From TTA-H9 sp002071415 (lineage in GTDB: Bacteria > Bacteroidota > Bacteroidia > Bacteroidales > TTA-H9): a stretch of DNA of 64,000 bases. The notes under the pieces are model-generated. The model saw nothing but the letters and a program-made list of their open reading frames with translations, made no database searches and was not told the origin of the DNA. The stretch's first letter is position 1; each line of letters begins with the position of its first letter. Positions 39,220 through 48,853 of the stretch are shown here, one piece after another. A program made the translations under genes and the position numbers. The DNA is taken from positions 65,375 through 129,374 of the forward strand of contig DAONSX010000002.1 of the NCBI GenBank assembly GCA_035411425.1. Direction: 5' to 3'.

Positions 39220-40662
39220 TTATAATCCGAGTCCATAGTATGCTCTTACGCCATTTGGATAAATACCTTCGATGAGTATGCCTCCGCGTTTGTCTTTCAA
39301 GGCATCCTCTATATCTTTTACTGAGTTCACTCTTACCCTATCGATTCGGGTAATAATGAATCCTTTCTTGATTCCAATGGCAGACAGAGCTCCGGGACGT
39401 AATTCAGTTACTTCGAGTCCCGATTGTATGCCCAATTGTTTCTTTATTTCATCGGGAACAGGTCGAAAGGAAGCACCAAGATTTTCAATGAATGAAGCTT
39501 CTTCATGTTTTATTCTTTCGGTAGTTCCTTTTTCATTAGTCAAGGTAATGTCGTAAGTTTTAGGTTCACCATTTCTTTCGATGGTCAGTTTGATTTTATC
39601 GCCGGGACTATATTGACCAATAATTTCCAACAGTTCCGAATTGCTATTGACCTCTCTGTTGTTAATAGCCACGATAACATCGCCGGGTTTGATACCTGCC
39701 TTTTCGGCCGAGCTATTTTCGGTTACACCAGAAACATAGACTCCCTTGATCTTGTCGAGTTTTTTCTTCTTAGCCAATTCTGCATTCACTTCCTGAAATT
39801 GAACACCAATATAACCTCTCTGGACTTCGCCATATTGCAGAAGGTCTTTCACAACCTTGCGAACAAGATTGATAGGAATAGCAAAGGAGTAACCCGTATA
39901 AAACCCGTTGCCGGATGCAATAGCAGCATTGATACCAACCAATTCACCTCGTGTATTGACGAGTGCTCCACCACTGTTGCCACGATTGACTGCGGCATCG
40001 GTTTGTATGAAAGATTCGATGGTTTGACCCGTTCGATCGCCTAAAATATTGATGTTTCTTGCTTTGGCACTAACGATCCCAGCCGTAACTGTACTGGTCA
40101 GATTAAATGGATTTCCAACTGCCAAAACCCATTCCCCCACCCTTAAATCATCACTATTGCCATAAACCAGATAAGGAAGGTTGTTTTCGTCAATTTTTAT
40201 TAAGGCTAAATCAGTCGAGGGATCCGTACCCACGATTTTAGCCTTGTAAACTCTTTTATCGTTGAGGGTAATTTCTAAATTGATGGCATCCTGTACAACG
40301 TGGTTATTGGTAACAATATAGCCTTCAGGTGAAATGATTACGCCTGAACCTGTCCCAATAATAGGTTGCGAAGGTTGAGGTCGGCTGAAAGGAGTGAAAA
40401 AGTTTTCGAAAAAATCTTCATAAAGAGAGTTTTTCCTCGCAAATTCTGCTTTAATATGGACTACGGCATGAACCGACATGTTGGCTGCTTCGACAAAATC
40501 GGGCAGAGGCATGGCATGCGCATCCGTAAGGCTAACTTGCTGCACCGGAATTATTTCTCTATTTTGGAGATCCGATTGCTTGGGTTCAACAGCTTTATAA
40601 ATACCTACCGCCATCATCCCACCTATAATAGCTACAAGCAACAAGGAAAGATATTTTTTCAT
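39220..40662 (-). CDS. DegP/HtrA-type periplasmic serine protease
   Basis: Protein of 480 residues from the ATG at 40662, which begins the signal or anchor segment (MKKYLSLLLVAIIGGMMAVG). Catalytic triad: H121 in TNNHVVQ, D151 in DPSTDLALIKI, S230 in RGNSGGALV. Two PDZ domains follow (about residues 270-360 and 385-475). It would degrade or refold damaged envelope proteins. A 12-codon upstream extension exists but adds sequence unlike the family. Confidence 0.94.
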   Translation of the reverse strand: MKKYLSLLLVAIIGGMMAVGIYKAVEPKQSDLQNREIIPVQQVSLTDAHAMPLPDFVEAANMSVHAVVHIKAEFARKNSLYEDFFENFFTPFSRPQPSQPIIGTGSGVIISPEGYIVTNNHVVQDAINLEITLNDKRVYKAKIVGTDPSTDLALIKIDENNLPYLVYGNSDDLRVGEWVLAVGNPFNLTSTVTAGIVSAKARNINILGDRTGQTIESFIQTDAAVNRGNSGGALVNTRGELVGINAAIASGNGFYTGYSFAIPINLVRKVVKDLLQYGEVQRGYIGVQFQEVNAELAKKKKLDKIKGVYVSGVTENSSAEKAGIKPGDVIVAINNREVNSNSELLEIIGQYSPGDKIKLTIERNGEPKTYDITLTNEKGTTERIKHEEASFIENLGASFRPVPDEIKKQLGIQSGLEVTELRPGALSAIGIKKGFIITRIDRVRVNSVKDIEDALKDKRGGILIEGIYPNGVRAYYGLGL

Positions 40663-40858
40663 GTCATTGATTTTTAAATTTTTAAATATAACTTTCATAC
40701 TTTTAACTATTTTTTTATTCTACAAATTTCATTCAATTTTTATACCTTGATTCATTTTCATACTAATTTCGCTTCGGTAATTTTGACAATATTTTCATTT
40801 CTGTTTAAATTCGAGGCTTTTTAATATAAGTTTAATGTGGTTTAATTGATGTGAACAA

Positions 40859-41653
40859 ATGACTGTAAATTTTGCCAAATATCATGGAACTGGGAATGAT
40901 TTCATATTGATAGATAACCGAACTGACTTTTTTTCAGTGAATAAAGAATTCATTTCTAACTTATGCCATCGCCGTTTTGGGATTGGAGCTGACGGCCTGA
41001 TTTTACTGAACAAGGCTAATGGATTTGATTTCGAAATGCTTTATTTCAATTCTGATGGCAACCAAGCTACCATGTGCGGCAATGGAGGGCGATGTATCGT
41101 GGCTTTTGCTCAAAAGCTGGGGATTATTCAACAAAATGCAATTTTTAAAGCAGTCGATGGACTTCATACTGCGAGGATATTAGAAGTAGATAAGCATGAT
41201 ACCCTAATAGAGTTATCGTTGAATGATGTGGAATTATATCATTTCGTTGGGGCTGATTGTTTACTCGATACAGGTTCGCCACATTTGGTACGTTTTATGG
41301 AATATTCTGATCTTCGAAAATTCAATGTGAAAAAAGAGGGCAGGAAAATCCGTTATCGATCTCCCTATACGAACGAAGGAATCAATGTAAATTTTGTATG
41401 TGAAACTTCGGAAGGTATTTTCGTTAGAACTTACGAAAGAGGCGTAGAAGCAGAAACTTTAAGTTGTGGAACTGGTGTTACGGCCTCGGCTTTAGCCTGG
41501 AGTCTTAATAAGAATTTGCTCAGAGGTCCGGTAGAGGTTTTTACGAGAGGAGGTAATTTGACAGTGGATTTTGAAAAGGCAGATGAAAAATTTATTCACA
41601 TTAATCTTACAGGGCTTGCCACTTTTGTATTTACTGGAAAATATTCGATATAA
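40859..41653 (+). CDS. dapF: diaminopimelate epimerase
   Basis: Protein of 264 residues. It interconverts LL- and meso-diaminopimelate for lysine and peptidoglycan. The two catalytic cysteines are visible in CGNGGRCIV (about residues 73-81) and in SCGTGVTASAL (about residues 202-212). HGTGNDFILIDNR at the start is typical. It leads a tight operon with a GNAT gene and mltG (gaps of 2 and 3 bp). Confidence 0.97.
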   Translation: MTVNFAKYHGTGNDFILIDNRTDFFSVNKEFISNLCHRRFGIGADGLILLNKANGFDFEMLYFNSDGNQATMCGNGGRCIVAFAQKLGIIQQNAIFKAVDGLHTARILEVDKHDTLIELSLNDVELYHFVGADCLLDTGSPHLVRFMEYSDLRKFNVKKEGRKIRYRSPYTNEGINVNFVCETSEGIFVRTYERGVEAETLSCGTGVTASALAWSLNKNLLRGPVEVFTRGGNLTVDFEKADEKFIHINLTGLATFVFTGKYSI

Positions 41654-41655
41654 TC

Positions 41656-42186
41656 ATGATACAGGGAGATAATATTCGTCTTAGGGCTTTGGAAATGGAA
41701 GATGCTGACTGGATTTTTCATTTCGAAAATGATCCTTCCTTATGGAGGGTTACGCAAACGGTTACACCTTATTCACGCTATGCCATCGAACAATATGTTT
41801 TGAATGCAAGCATACAGGATATTTATGGTAGTCGTGAACTCCGCTTGGTGATAGAAACTCTTCGCGATAAGCGCCCCGTAGGTTTGATAGACCTTTTCGA
41901 GTTCGATCCCTTGAACCGGAGAGCTGGTGTGGGTGTTGCCATCGAACAGAAAGAACGAAGACAGGGCTTCGCTAGCGAAGCACTTCAGCTATTGATCCAG
42001 CATTGCTTTCGGGTTTTAGCGCTTCATCAGCTATACTGCAATATCCTCGTCTCGAATGAAGCCAGCATCCAACTTTTCGAAAAATTTGGATTCGAAGTCA
42101 CCGGCCGGAAAAAAGAATGGATCATCAAACACAACCAATGGGAAGATGAGCTTTTCTTGCAATTATTCAATCCTCAAACCATTTAA
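41656..42186 (+). CDS. GNAT family N-acetyltransferase
   Basis: Protein of 176 residues of the RimJ/RimL-like branch: NIRLRALEMEDADWIFHFEND at the start, the acetyl-CoA motif VGVAIEQKERRQGFASEAL (about residues 94-112), and the end EKFGFEVTGRKKEW. The acceptor is unknown; ribosomal proteins, amines and cell-wall amino sugars are all possible. The position between dapF and mltG hints at a link to the cell wall. Confidence 0.88.
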   Translation: MIQGDNIRLRALEMEDADWIFHFENDPSLWRVTQTVTPYSRYAIEQYVLNASIQDIYGSRELRLVIETLRDKRPVGLIDLFEFDPLNRRAGVGVAIEQKERRQGFASEALQLLIQHCFRVLALHQLYCNILVSNEASIQLFEKFGFEVTGRKKEWIIKHNQWEDELFLQLFNPQTI

Positions 42187-42189
42187 GAT

Positions 42190-43269
42190 ATGGCATATTA
42201 TGTAAAAAATAAGTATTCTTCGAGGCGGAGGCGAACTTCAGGGCAAAAGATCATTTTTGGAGTATTGATTGTTTGCATTGTTTTAGCACTCATCATAGCT
42301 TATGGTCTTTATTCTGCCCTGTTTAAGCCGAATGTATGGACAAAGGGCGAAAACATAGTTTATATAAATATTCCTACGGGCTCTAATTTTGAAGATTTGA
42401 AGAATATGATGTATGAGAGAGGCCTGATTGTCAACAGGAAAACTTTCGAATGGTTAGCGCGCCAGCGCAAGCTCGATAAGCATGTTATTCCCGGGCGCTA
42501 CCCTTTGACCAACCAAATGAGCAATCTCGAACTTATACGCATGCTCTCGGGAGGACATCAGGTGCCTGTACAACTTGTATTTAACAATATGCGCTCGAAA
42601 GAACAATTGGCTTCACGAATTTCGCAGCAAATCGAAGCCGACTCGGCAACTCTCATACGTTTAATGAATGACAATGAGTTTTTGAGAAAATATAATTTAA
42701 ACAGCGATAATGTGTTTGTCTTGTTTATCCCCAACACTTATGAGTTTTGGTGGAATACTTCGGCTGAATCGTTTATGGATAGGATGTATCGGGAACATAA
42801 GATATTCTGGGACAGTACACGGTTCGAAAAAGCCCGCAACCTTGGATTAAGCATCACCGAAGTGGTTACTCTTGCCTCAATTATCGAACAAGAAACCAAT
42901 AAAAACGATGAAAAATCTCGTATGGCCGGAGTATATCTCAACCGTTTGAAACTAGGTTGGCCCCTCCAAGCAGATCCTACTCTCAAATATGTCATTGGCG
43001 ATTGGTCCATCAAAAGAGTGATGGGAATTCACAAAGAAATCGATTCGCCTTACAATACCTATAAATATAAAGGTTTACCTCCAGGACCTATCTGTATTCC
43101 TTCTATTGCCTCAATTGATGCTGTGTTGAATGCCGAAAAGAACAATTACCTTTTTTTCTGCGCACGAGAGGATATGTCGGGATACCACTATTTTACTGCT
43201 TCGCACGAACAACACCGAAAAAATGCGGAGAAATATCGCCAGGCCTTGAATAAATTGGGTGTTTACTGA
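42190..43269 (+). CDS. mltG: endolytic transglycosylase MltG
   Basis: Protein of 359 residues with one N-terminal membrane anchor (about residues 23-44) and a LysM-like then YceG catalytic domain. The catalytic Glu lies in TLASIIEQETN (about residue 236), with the conserved VYLNRLKLGWPLQADPT and YKGLPPGPICIPS. It cuts new glycan strands at the inner membrane and may set their length. It ends the dapF operon. Confidence 0.94.
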   Translation: MAYYVKNKYSSRRRRTSGQKIIFGVLIVCIVLALIIAYGLYSALFKPNVWTKGENIVYINIPTGSNFEDLKNMMYERGLIVNRKTFEWLARQRKLDKHVIPGRYPLTNQMSNLELIRMLSGGHQVPVQLVFNNMRSKEQLASRISQQIEADSATLIRLMNDNEFLRKYNLNSDNVFVLFIPNTYEFWWNTSAESFMDRMYREHKIFWDSTRFEKARNLGLSITEVVTLASIIEQETNKNDEKSRMAGVYLNRLKLGWPLQADPTLKYVIGDWSIKRVMGIHKEIDSPYNTYKYKGLPPGPICIPSIASIDAVLNAEKNNYLFFCAREDMSGYHYFTASHEQHRKNAEKYRQALNKLGVY

Positions 43270-43912
43270 TTTCTTGTTATTGCAGCAAGCGTTTTTGGAT
43301 TTCGAGTATTTTCTTCGAGAGGAAACCACGACCTGAGTTTAAAACTTGAAGTATGGAGAAGGAGAATAGCTATCATCTGCCTGGAAATATAACTTGGTTT
43401 ATCAAGAGGTTGGATATAACCTGATAGCTGAACCTGCTCAAATCCTCCTTATTTTTTATGAGGAAATTACATTATTATTTCTATTATAATATAAATTTGG
43501 AGATGAATCGTTATTTATTAATTATCGGCTTTTTAGAGATAATGGGCACCAGCATTTCCTCGCGCTGATTTTCAATGCCAATGATTTAATTCGCTGATTA
43601 AAGCTGATTTTCTGTGAATATCTGCGATTATATGAGTGAATTTTTCTCTCGCATCCCCCATGACTAGCTTAAAAAATGGTCGACATCATTTAGGTATTGA
43701 CACAATAATATCGAAGGCTTTTTCTTTATCTCGGGGTGGAAAATCATAATTGATGTGGAGTCCTTCGGAGGTGTTCGTATCTTTGTAGAATATTTTTATG
43801 ATTGAAATTTTTTCGACGTTCGAACTAAGAAGTCTCGTACTGGTTGATAAGATGATTGAGTTTGCAGATTGAATCTTGGGTAGAACAATGAATAGGGAAA
43901 CTCGATAGACTA
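43270..43912. other. 643-bp spacer with nested inverted repeats
   Basis: No gene was found. Between 43355 and 43458, nested arms AAGGAG/CTCCTT and AGCTATCA (43368-43375)/TGATAGCT (43422-43429) enclose a small hairpin AGGTT/AACCT (43407-43422) and are followed by ATTTTTTATG. This could be a terminator or small RNA downstream of mltG. From about 43560 to 43630 the motif CGCTGATT or variants recurs with ATCTGCGATT, a degenerate short repeat. The ispH -7 box is near the end. Confidence 0.4.
43778..43785 (+). promoter_or_regulatory. -7 box of ispH
   Basis: TATCTTTG is a full match to TAnnTTTG, 127 bp before the ispH start. A -33 box is not clear. Confidence 0.4.
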
Positions 43913-44797
43913 ATGAAAGTGAACATTGATCCCAACAGTGGATTTTGTTTTGGAGTAATTAAAGCGGTTGAGACGGCGGAGGAACACTTGCAAAGGGGTC
44001 ATGAATTATTAGGCCTGGGTGAAATGGTGCATAATGAGGCCGAATTAGAGCGATTAGAGAATTTGGGTTTAAAGACGGTTTCTATTGAACAGTTTCCTGA
44101 TTTAAAAGGGAAGGCAGTGCTTTTGCGTGCTCATGGCGAGCCTCCTTCGACCTATCGAATTGCGGCCGAAAATAGTGTTCAGCTCATAGATGCTACTTGT
44201 CCAATCGTTAAGCGACTTCAGGAAGAAATGAAGAAAGCATGGCAAAGTGGGAAAGATCAAGGAGTACAAATGATCATCTTTGGCAAGCCTTTACATGCGG
44301 AAGCCATAGGATTGAATGGTCAAGTCGATAATAATGGGATTATTGTGGAAAATCTCGACGATTTGCAAACTATTGATGCACGACGTCCGGCACATTTATT
44401 TAGCCAAACTACCATGGATGCAGGAAAATTCGAAAAAATCGCCGAGAAATTGAGGGAAATGTATACCGAAACGGGTCAAAATCTTATTATCCATAAAAGT
44501 TTTTGCCGTCAGGTAAGTAACAGAATGAAGAGTATTAAGGAGTTTGCAGCTTCTGTGGATGTTTTGTTTTTCGTTGCCAGTAAAAATAGTTCAAATGGCA
44601 AGGTGCTCTATCAAACTGCCCAAAGTATCAACGAACGAACTTTTTTTATTTCTGGAATTCAAGACATTGATTTTCAGAAAATAGGAATTGATTGGGGAAA
44701 GGTAGAGACCATAGGCATTAGTGGAGCTACAAGTACACCCCCATGGCTTATGCACGAAATTGCAAGGTTAATCGAGAATGCCTTCGACCTAACTTAA
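43913..44797 (+). CDS. ispH: 4-hydroxy-3-methylbut-2-enyl diphosphate reductase
   Basis: Protein of 294 residues, last enzyme of the MEP isoprenoid pathway. The three [4Fe-4S] cysteines are visible: C12 (NSGFCFGV), C96 (DATCPIV) and C198 (KSFCRQVSNR). The substrate-binding RAHGEPP, HAEAIG and NSSNGKVLY segments are also present. It is 19 bp before recF, though recF appears to have its own promoter. Confidence 0.96.
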   Translation: MKVNIDPNSGFCFGVIKAVETAEEHLQRGHELLGLGEMVHNEAELERLENLGLKTVSIEQFPDLKGKAVLLRAHGEPPSTYRIAAENSVQLIDATCPIVKRLQEEMKKAWQSGKDQGVQMIIFGKPLHAEAIGLNGQVDNNGIIVENLDDLQTIDARRPAHLFSQTTMDAGKFEKIAEKLREMYTETGQNLIIHKSFCRQVSNRMKSIKEFAASVDVLFFVASKNSSNGKVLYQTAQSINERTFFISGIQDIDFQKIGIDWGKVETIGISGATSTPPWLMHEIARLIENAFDLT

Positions 44798-44804
44798 AGT
44801 ATCG

Positions 44805-44812
44805 TATTTTTG
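44805..44812 (+). promoter_or_regulatory. -7 box directly before the recF start
   Basis: TATTTTTG is a full match to TAnnTTTG and ends 4 bp before the recF ATG. Transcription from it would start at or next to the start codon, so the message would be leaderless. Confidence 0.4.
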
Positions 44813-44816
44813 CAGC

Positions 44817-45932
44817 ATGTGGCTGAGGCACTTAAATCTGATTCAATTTAAGAATTTTGGTGAGCTGGAAGTTGATTTTTCTCCAAAGATCAATTGTTTT
44901 ATAGGAGAAAATGGAGCCGGAAAGACCAATATCCTCGATGCTATTTATTATCTTTCGTTTACTCGTTCATGTTTCAATTCGATGGATGTTCAAAATATCC
45001 TCCATGGTGAAGAATTTTTTGCAATACATGGAGATTACGTGATGGATAGTAGCCTTGAAAATAAAGTACATTGTATTCAGAAAAAAGGGCATGCCAAGGA
45101 GTTCTCGCTCGATGAAAAACGTTACGAACGGATGGCCGATCACATAGGATTGATTCCTCTGGTGATGCTTTCTCCTTATGATAATGATTTGATTTACGAT
45201 GGAAGTGAGGCTCGTCGTAAATACATCGATGGAGTGATCTCCCAATTCGACCATCCTTATCTCGATGATCTGCTCATTTACAACAAAGCGCTCGCCAATC
45301 GTAACTTATTGCTTCGTCAGTTTGCCGATTCTGGCCGTTTCGATCCCGAAATGCTCGAAATATACAATCCTCAATTGATTGGCCCGGGAAATCGTATTTT
45401 CGAAAAACGCCAGAAATTCATCGATCAATTTGTCCCGATTTTCGAAAAGTATTACAACCTTATATCAGCCGAAAAGGAAAAAATAAGCCTTCACTATGTG
45501 AGTCAACTTGCAGAAAAGCCTATGCAAACACTGCTTTGCGAAAATTTCGATCGCGACCGCCTGACTCGTTATACCAATGGAGGTATTCATAAAGATGATC
45601 TGGAGTTCATTATCGAAAATTATCCTATCAAGAGATTTGGTTCACAGGGTCAACAAAAATCTTTCATTGTAGCCATAAAGCTAGCACAGTTCGAATTTAC
45701 CAGAGAATTGACCGGCATCAAGCCAATTCTTCTGTTTGATGACATCTTCGATAAGCTCGATGAATGCAGGGTTGAAACAATAGTTCGCCTTGTAGGAAGT
45801 GAAAACTTTGGCCAGGTTTTCATTACCGATACACAGGCAAATCGAGTTTATAATATTTTCATCGAGAATCCCATCCACCATAAGATATTTATGGTTAGAA
45901 ATGGAGAGCTGGAAGAAGTTGACCTGATTTGA
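44817..45932 (+). CDS. recF: DNA replication and repair protein RecF
   Basis: Protein of 371 residues of the SMC-like ATPase family. Walker A is GENGAGKTN (about residues 34-42), the signature is in RFGSQGQQKSFIVAIKLAQ (about 281-299), and Walker B is PILLFDDIFDKLDECR (about 309-324). RecF helps load RecA at gaps. The start cannot move downstream, because HLNLIQFKNFGELEVDF is the conserved first strand. Confidence 0.96.
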   Translation: MWLRHLNLIQFKNFGELEVDFSPKINCFIGENGAGKTNILDAIYYLSFTRSCFNSMDVQNILHGEEFFAIHGDYVMDSSLENKVHCIQKKGHAKEFSLDEKRYERMADHIGLIPLVMLSPYDNDLIYDGSEARRKYIDGVISQFDHPYLDDLLIYNKALANRNLLLRQFADSGRFDPEMLEIYNPQLIGPGNRIFEKRQKFIDQFVPIFEKYYNLISAEKEKISLHYVSQLAEKPMQTLLCENFDRDRLTRYTNGGIHKDDLEFIIENYPIKRFGSQGQQKSFIVAIKLAQFEFTRELTGIKPILLFDDIFDKLDECRVETIVRLVGSENFGQVFITDTQANRVYNIFIENPIHHKIFMVRNGELEEVDLI

Positions 45933-45972
45933 ACTTTTAGAGTGTATTTCCCTTTTTGTGGTTTTTCTATAT

Positions 45973-48078
45973 TCAATACTTCAGGATTTTTCCTGTAAAT
46001 TGTTGGTCATCACATTGAATATTTAAGATGTAGAAACCATTTTGAAGGTTTTTGACAGAAATTTCTATAGGTTGCTCGTTATTAGTAAGTATGAGTTCCG
46101 AAACGATTTGTCCTATAGCGTTCAATATGGTTAAGCGGGTAGGATGCAATTCGGCCAGGAGTTCGATCCAGATTATATTTTGAGCAGGATTAGGGAAAAT
46201 TCTCACATGATGTTCCAATTCATCTTTTTGCCCTACAAAATAGCTTTCATAATAGCCCTCCCAACCATCATCACGTATGGTGTTATTGCTATTGAAGGTG
46301 ATATACATTTTTCCGCTGGGTGAGAGAACGGGTGGGGGAGGGGAGTTGGGATCGTAATGTCCGGAATATTCTGCCAGTAATTGGCCAGAGGAATAATCGA
46401 AGATTTTTACCTTGTCATGATCGGCTTCCGTGAGGAATTTCGTAAAATAAATAGCGACCTGTTGAGCATTAGGCGGGATAATTTTATAAAGGCAGATGCT
46501 TCGGTTTCGGTACCAGAATTTTCCCGAACCATCGCTGATGGTTCCGTAAGGTTCGGTATATGTGGTAGTTCCACTACACCAAATAGGCTGAGTACTCGAG
46601 TAAGTTGCAAAGAAACCATCATGAGAAGATTGAGGTGGGCTCAAAAATTCAATATAAACCTGATTGGACGAAGAAGTGAGGGAAGGTGGAAGTACATTTC
46701 CACTGAACGAACCTAAAAGAGAATCATTAGAAGTGGGACCATCATAAATATATAGAAAGGCCTGTCCAGGGTCAAGGTCGAAACGATGAAAATTGATGGT
46801 GATGCTCGAAATAGAATCTATCTGATTTTGCGGAGAAATGAGCCATTGCTTCGACATCACTGCATGTGGATAGCGTGGCCCACTCCCATCGTCGATGCTT
46901 CCCATCCTGAAGGTAAGATTTTCGGGCTCGTTCGAAGGATTGGGATAGATATAATCGACTGTATCAGGATGGCAATTGATGATGATTTCCTGAGCTAAAT
47001 TGAAGTTGCTGCCTCCGGGTGTAAGGTTATTGGTATAATAGTAGCCATTGAATGAGCCTCCCCAACCAAAATTAAAATGGTAATATCCAGTTCCCTGATA
47101 ACCATCACACACAAAAGCATGACCATTGATATCGGGCACCGACCAGCCTGCATAATATAAGGGCATCTTTCGGTCGAGATGCGTGGTTAACAAACTGTCC
47201 CAATCCATAGTGGTGCTGTCTCTATAAACGTATTGTGTTTCAGGAGAATATTTAAAATGTGTTCGAAAGGCGTTAGCTGCCTTGTGATTATACATTCCCG
47301 AGCCATAAGGTCCATAAACCAGATCACACGAAACACCGATATGATAGAGCAATTGTGCAATGGCCGAATCGGATTCATTTATACTATTGGTCATCTTTTC
47401 CCATGCGTAATGGGTATTACCAAAATCGGCTTCCAGGAGACCATAAGGTGATTGAGTGTAAGAATAATAACCTACGCCAGTATCAGGCCAGCGATAGTAA
47501 TACATAATTAAACCTATGGCTGTTGATACACATCCTGCATAACAATGTCCGCCGGGTCCGGCGGGATCGACCGGGCACATCTCGTTGTAAGGCCAATCTT
47601 GGTTCCAATCAGCACAAGTAAGAGGCTCGACCGATTTTCCACTGAACTTGATTTTCGATCCTTGCTCTAAATCTAAGAGCCTTTCCCATTGCCGAGCAGC
47701 TTCCTGATTAGGAATGGAGCTCGTCCGATGGGCATACACTGCCTGATGAATATATTGTTCGATCCAGGCTTTTGCATTCTCAGGTTGGTTTTCTGACGTG
47801 TACCATGACTCGAAACTATAGGCAGGTATGGGATGCAGTTTTTTAGAAGCACTTATCATGACAAATCCCTTTGGATAGAAATTAACGGCATAAAATAAGG
47901 TATCGCCTTCATTAATGACGGGAAGTGTTTCTTTGATCGAAAATTCTGGAAAATCACTGGGCAGTCTTTGTTGAAACCATGTTTGAGCAACCTTTTGCAC
48001 TTGTTTTAGAGAAAGAATTTGGGCAAATCCATAAAGTGAGCAGATAAGCACGGTAAAAAGTAAAGACAAACGTTTCAT
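45973..48078 (-). CDS. C10 family (streptopain-like) cysteine protease with T9SS sorting domain
   Basis: Protein of 701 residues with a signal peptide (ends near YGFAQ, residue 20). An N-terminal propeptide of the Spi type is followed by the C10 catalytic domain with C183 (AGCVSTAIGLIMYYYRW) and H320 (NGHAFVCDGYQ). Two CUB-like domains follow (about residues 405-500 and 510-620), with the second containing TISDGSGKFWYRN. The C-terminal 80 residues are a T9SS type A tail (RIFPNPAQNIIWIELL, then NGFYILNI). It is probably secreted to the surface. Family members include streptopain and interpain; target unknown. Confidence 0.9.
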   Translation of the reverse strand: MKRLSLLFTVLICSLYGFAQILSLKQVQKVAQTWFQQRLPSDFPEFSIKETLPVINEGDTLFYAVNFYPKGFVMISASKKLHPIPAYSFESWYTSENQPENAKAWIEQYIHQAVYAHRTSSIPNQEAARQWERLLDLEQGSKIKFSGKSVEPLTCADWNQDWPYNEMCPVDPAGPGGHCYAGCVSTAIGLIMYYYRWPDTGVGYYSYTQSPYGLLEADFGNTHYAWEKMTNSINESDSAIAQLLYHIGVSCDLVYGPYGSGMYNHKAANAFRTHFKYSPETQYVYRDSTTMDWDSLLTTHLDRKMPLYYAGWSVPDINGHAFVCDGYQGTGYYHFNFGWGGSFNGYYYTNNLTPGGSNFNLAQEIIINCHPDTVDYIYPNPSNEPENLTFRMGSIDDGSGPRYPHAVMSKQWLISPQNQIDSISSITINFHRFDLDPGQAFLYIYDGPTSNDSLLGSFSGNVLPPSLTSSSNQVYIEFLSPPQSSHDGFFATYSSTQPIWCSGTTTYTEPYGTISDGSGKFWYRNRSICLYKIIPPNAQQVAIYFTKFLTEADHDKVKIFDYSSGQLLAEYSGHYDPNSPPPPVLSPSGKMYITFNSNNTIRDDGWEGYYESYFVGQKDELEHHVRIFPNPAQNIIWIELLAELHPTRLTILNAIGQIVSELILTNNEQPIEISVKNLQNGFYILNIQCDDQQFTGKILKY

Positions 48079-48105
48079 GAGTTAGAAATTAGGATTTTCG
48101 AGTAA

Positions 48106-48113
48106 CAAAAATA
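48106..48113 (-). promoter_or_regulatory. -7 box of the C10 protease gene
   Basis: On the minus strand TATTTTTG is a full match to TAnnTTTG, 27 bp before the ATG. No -33 TTTG was found at the right distance. Confidence 0.4.
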
Positions 48114-48830
48114 CAAAAAATGAGAGACAGGTGCAGTGGAAGGAAATAATATCTGGACATACGTGCCTATAGACAGACTCTATATAAACATCTTACCAAA
48201 ATATTCATATAAATATTTTATTGATTCAAAATATATAATATTCTTCTTAAATTATTAAAAATTATTGAAAAAACAAAAATCATCATCCAGCATAGTTTGT
48301 AAATTAATCCCAATATTAATTCTATCCTTTTCAACAACAAATTTATGACTTTTTCGCGCATGACCAATTTTAACCAACGAAGGACACCTTCGGATAATGA
48401 CCTTTAACTACAATTATTTTAACAAAAAGGGGCAAAAAAACAATGGAACTCTTCAATAGTTTGTAAAGTATTGCTCAAAACAAAGAAGATTTACCCAACT
48501 TCGAAGAATATCTCCATGCTTACATTATTGCAGCCCCTCTCCAACGTGAGGGGAAACCGAGCAATATAAACTTTGAATTTATGACCGACTGTCTGGCTTT
48601 ACAAGCAATTTTTCGAAAATCCACTGTTTAAAAATGGCTTGCAGACACTATTTTTGGAATGACTTATTATTCATAGATTTTGGCTTTTTTCGCTTTTACC
48701 ATACGAGCCTGAAACTGTTAGATTTTTATTATTAACTGTAAATTTTGCGATAAGGAATAAGAACATACCCACAAGCATAACTTAATTTCAAAACATTTAA
48801 ATCAAGGCAATTATTTTTAATAATTTTGCA
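48114..48830. other. gene-free spacer with small repeats
   Basis: No credible gene. It contains TATAGACAGACTCTATATAAA (48168-48188), close to a sequence at 59962-59982 beside a transposase fragment; a GC-rich hairpin CCCCTC/GAGGGG (48534-48553); and two copies of ATAGTTTGTAAA (near 48293 and 48456). It may be decayed mobile DNA. Confidence 0.4.
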
Positions 48831-48838
48831 TAAATTTT
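48831..48838 (+). promoter_or_regulatory. -7 box of panB
   Basis: TAATTTTG is a full match to TAnnTTTG, 15 bp before the panB ATG, predicting a very short leader. No clear -33 box. Confidence 0.45.
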
Positions 48839-48853
48839 TCAAAGAATCTGATT

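Noticed and set aside
48534..48553. Terminator at CCCCTC/GAGGGG
   Set aside because: The stem is good but no T-run follows on either strand and no gene ends nearby. It is kept only as a repeat-like hairpin.
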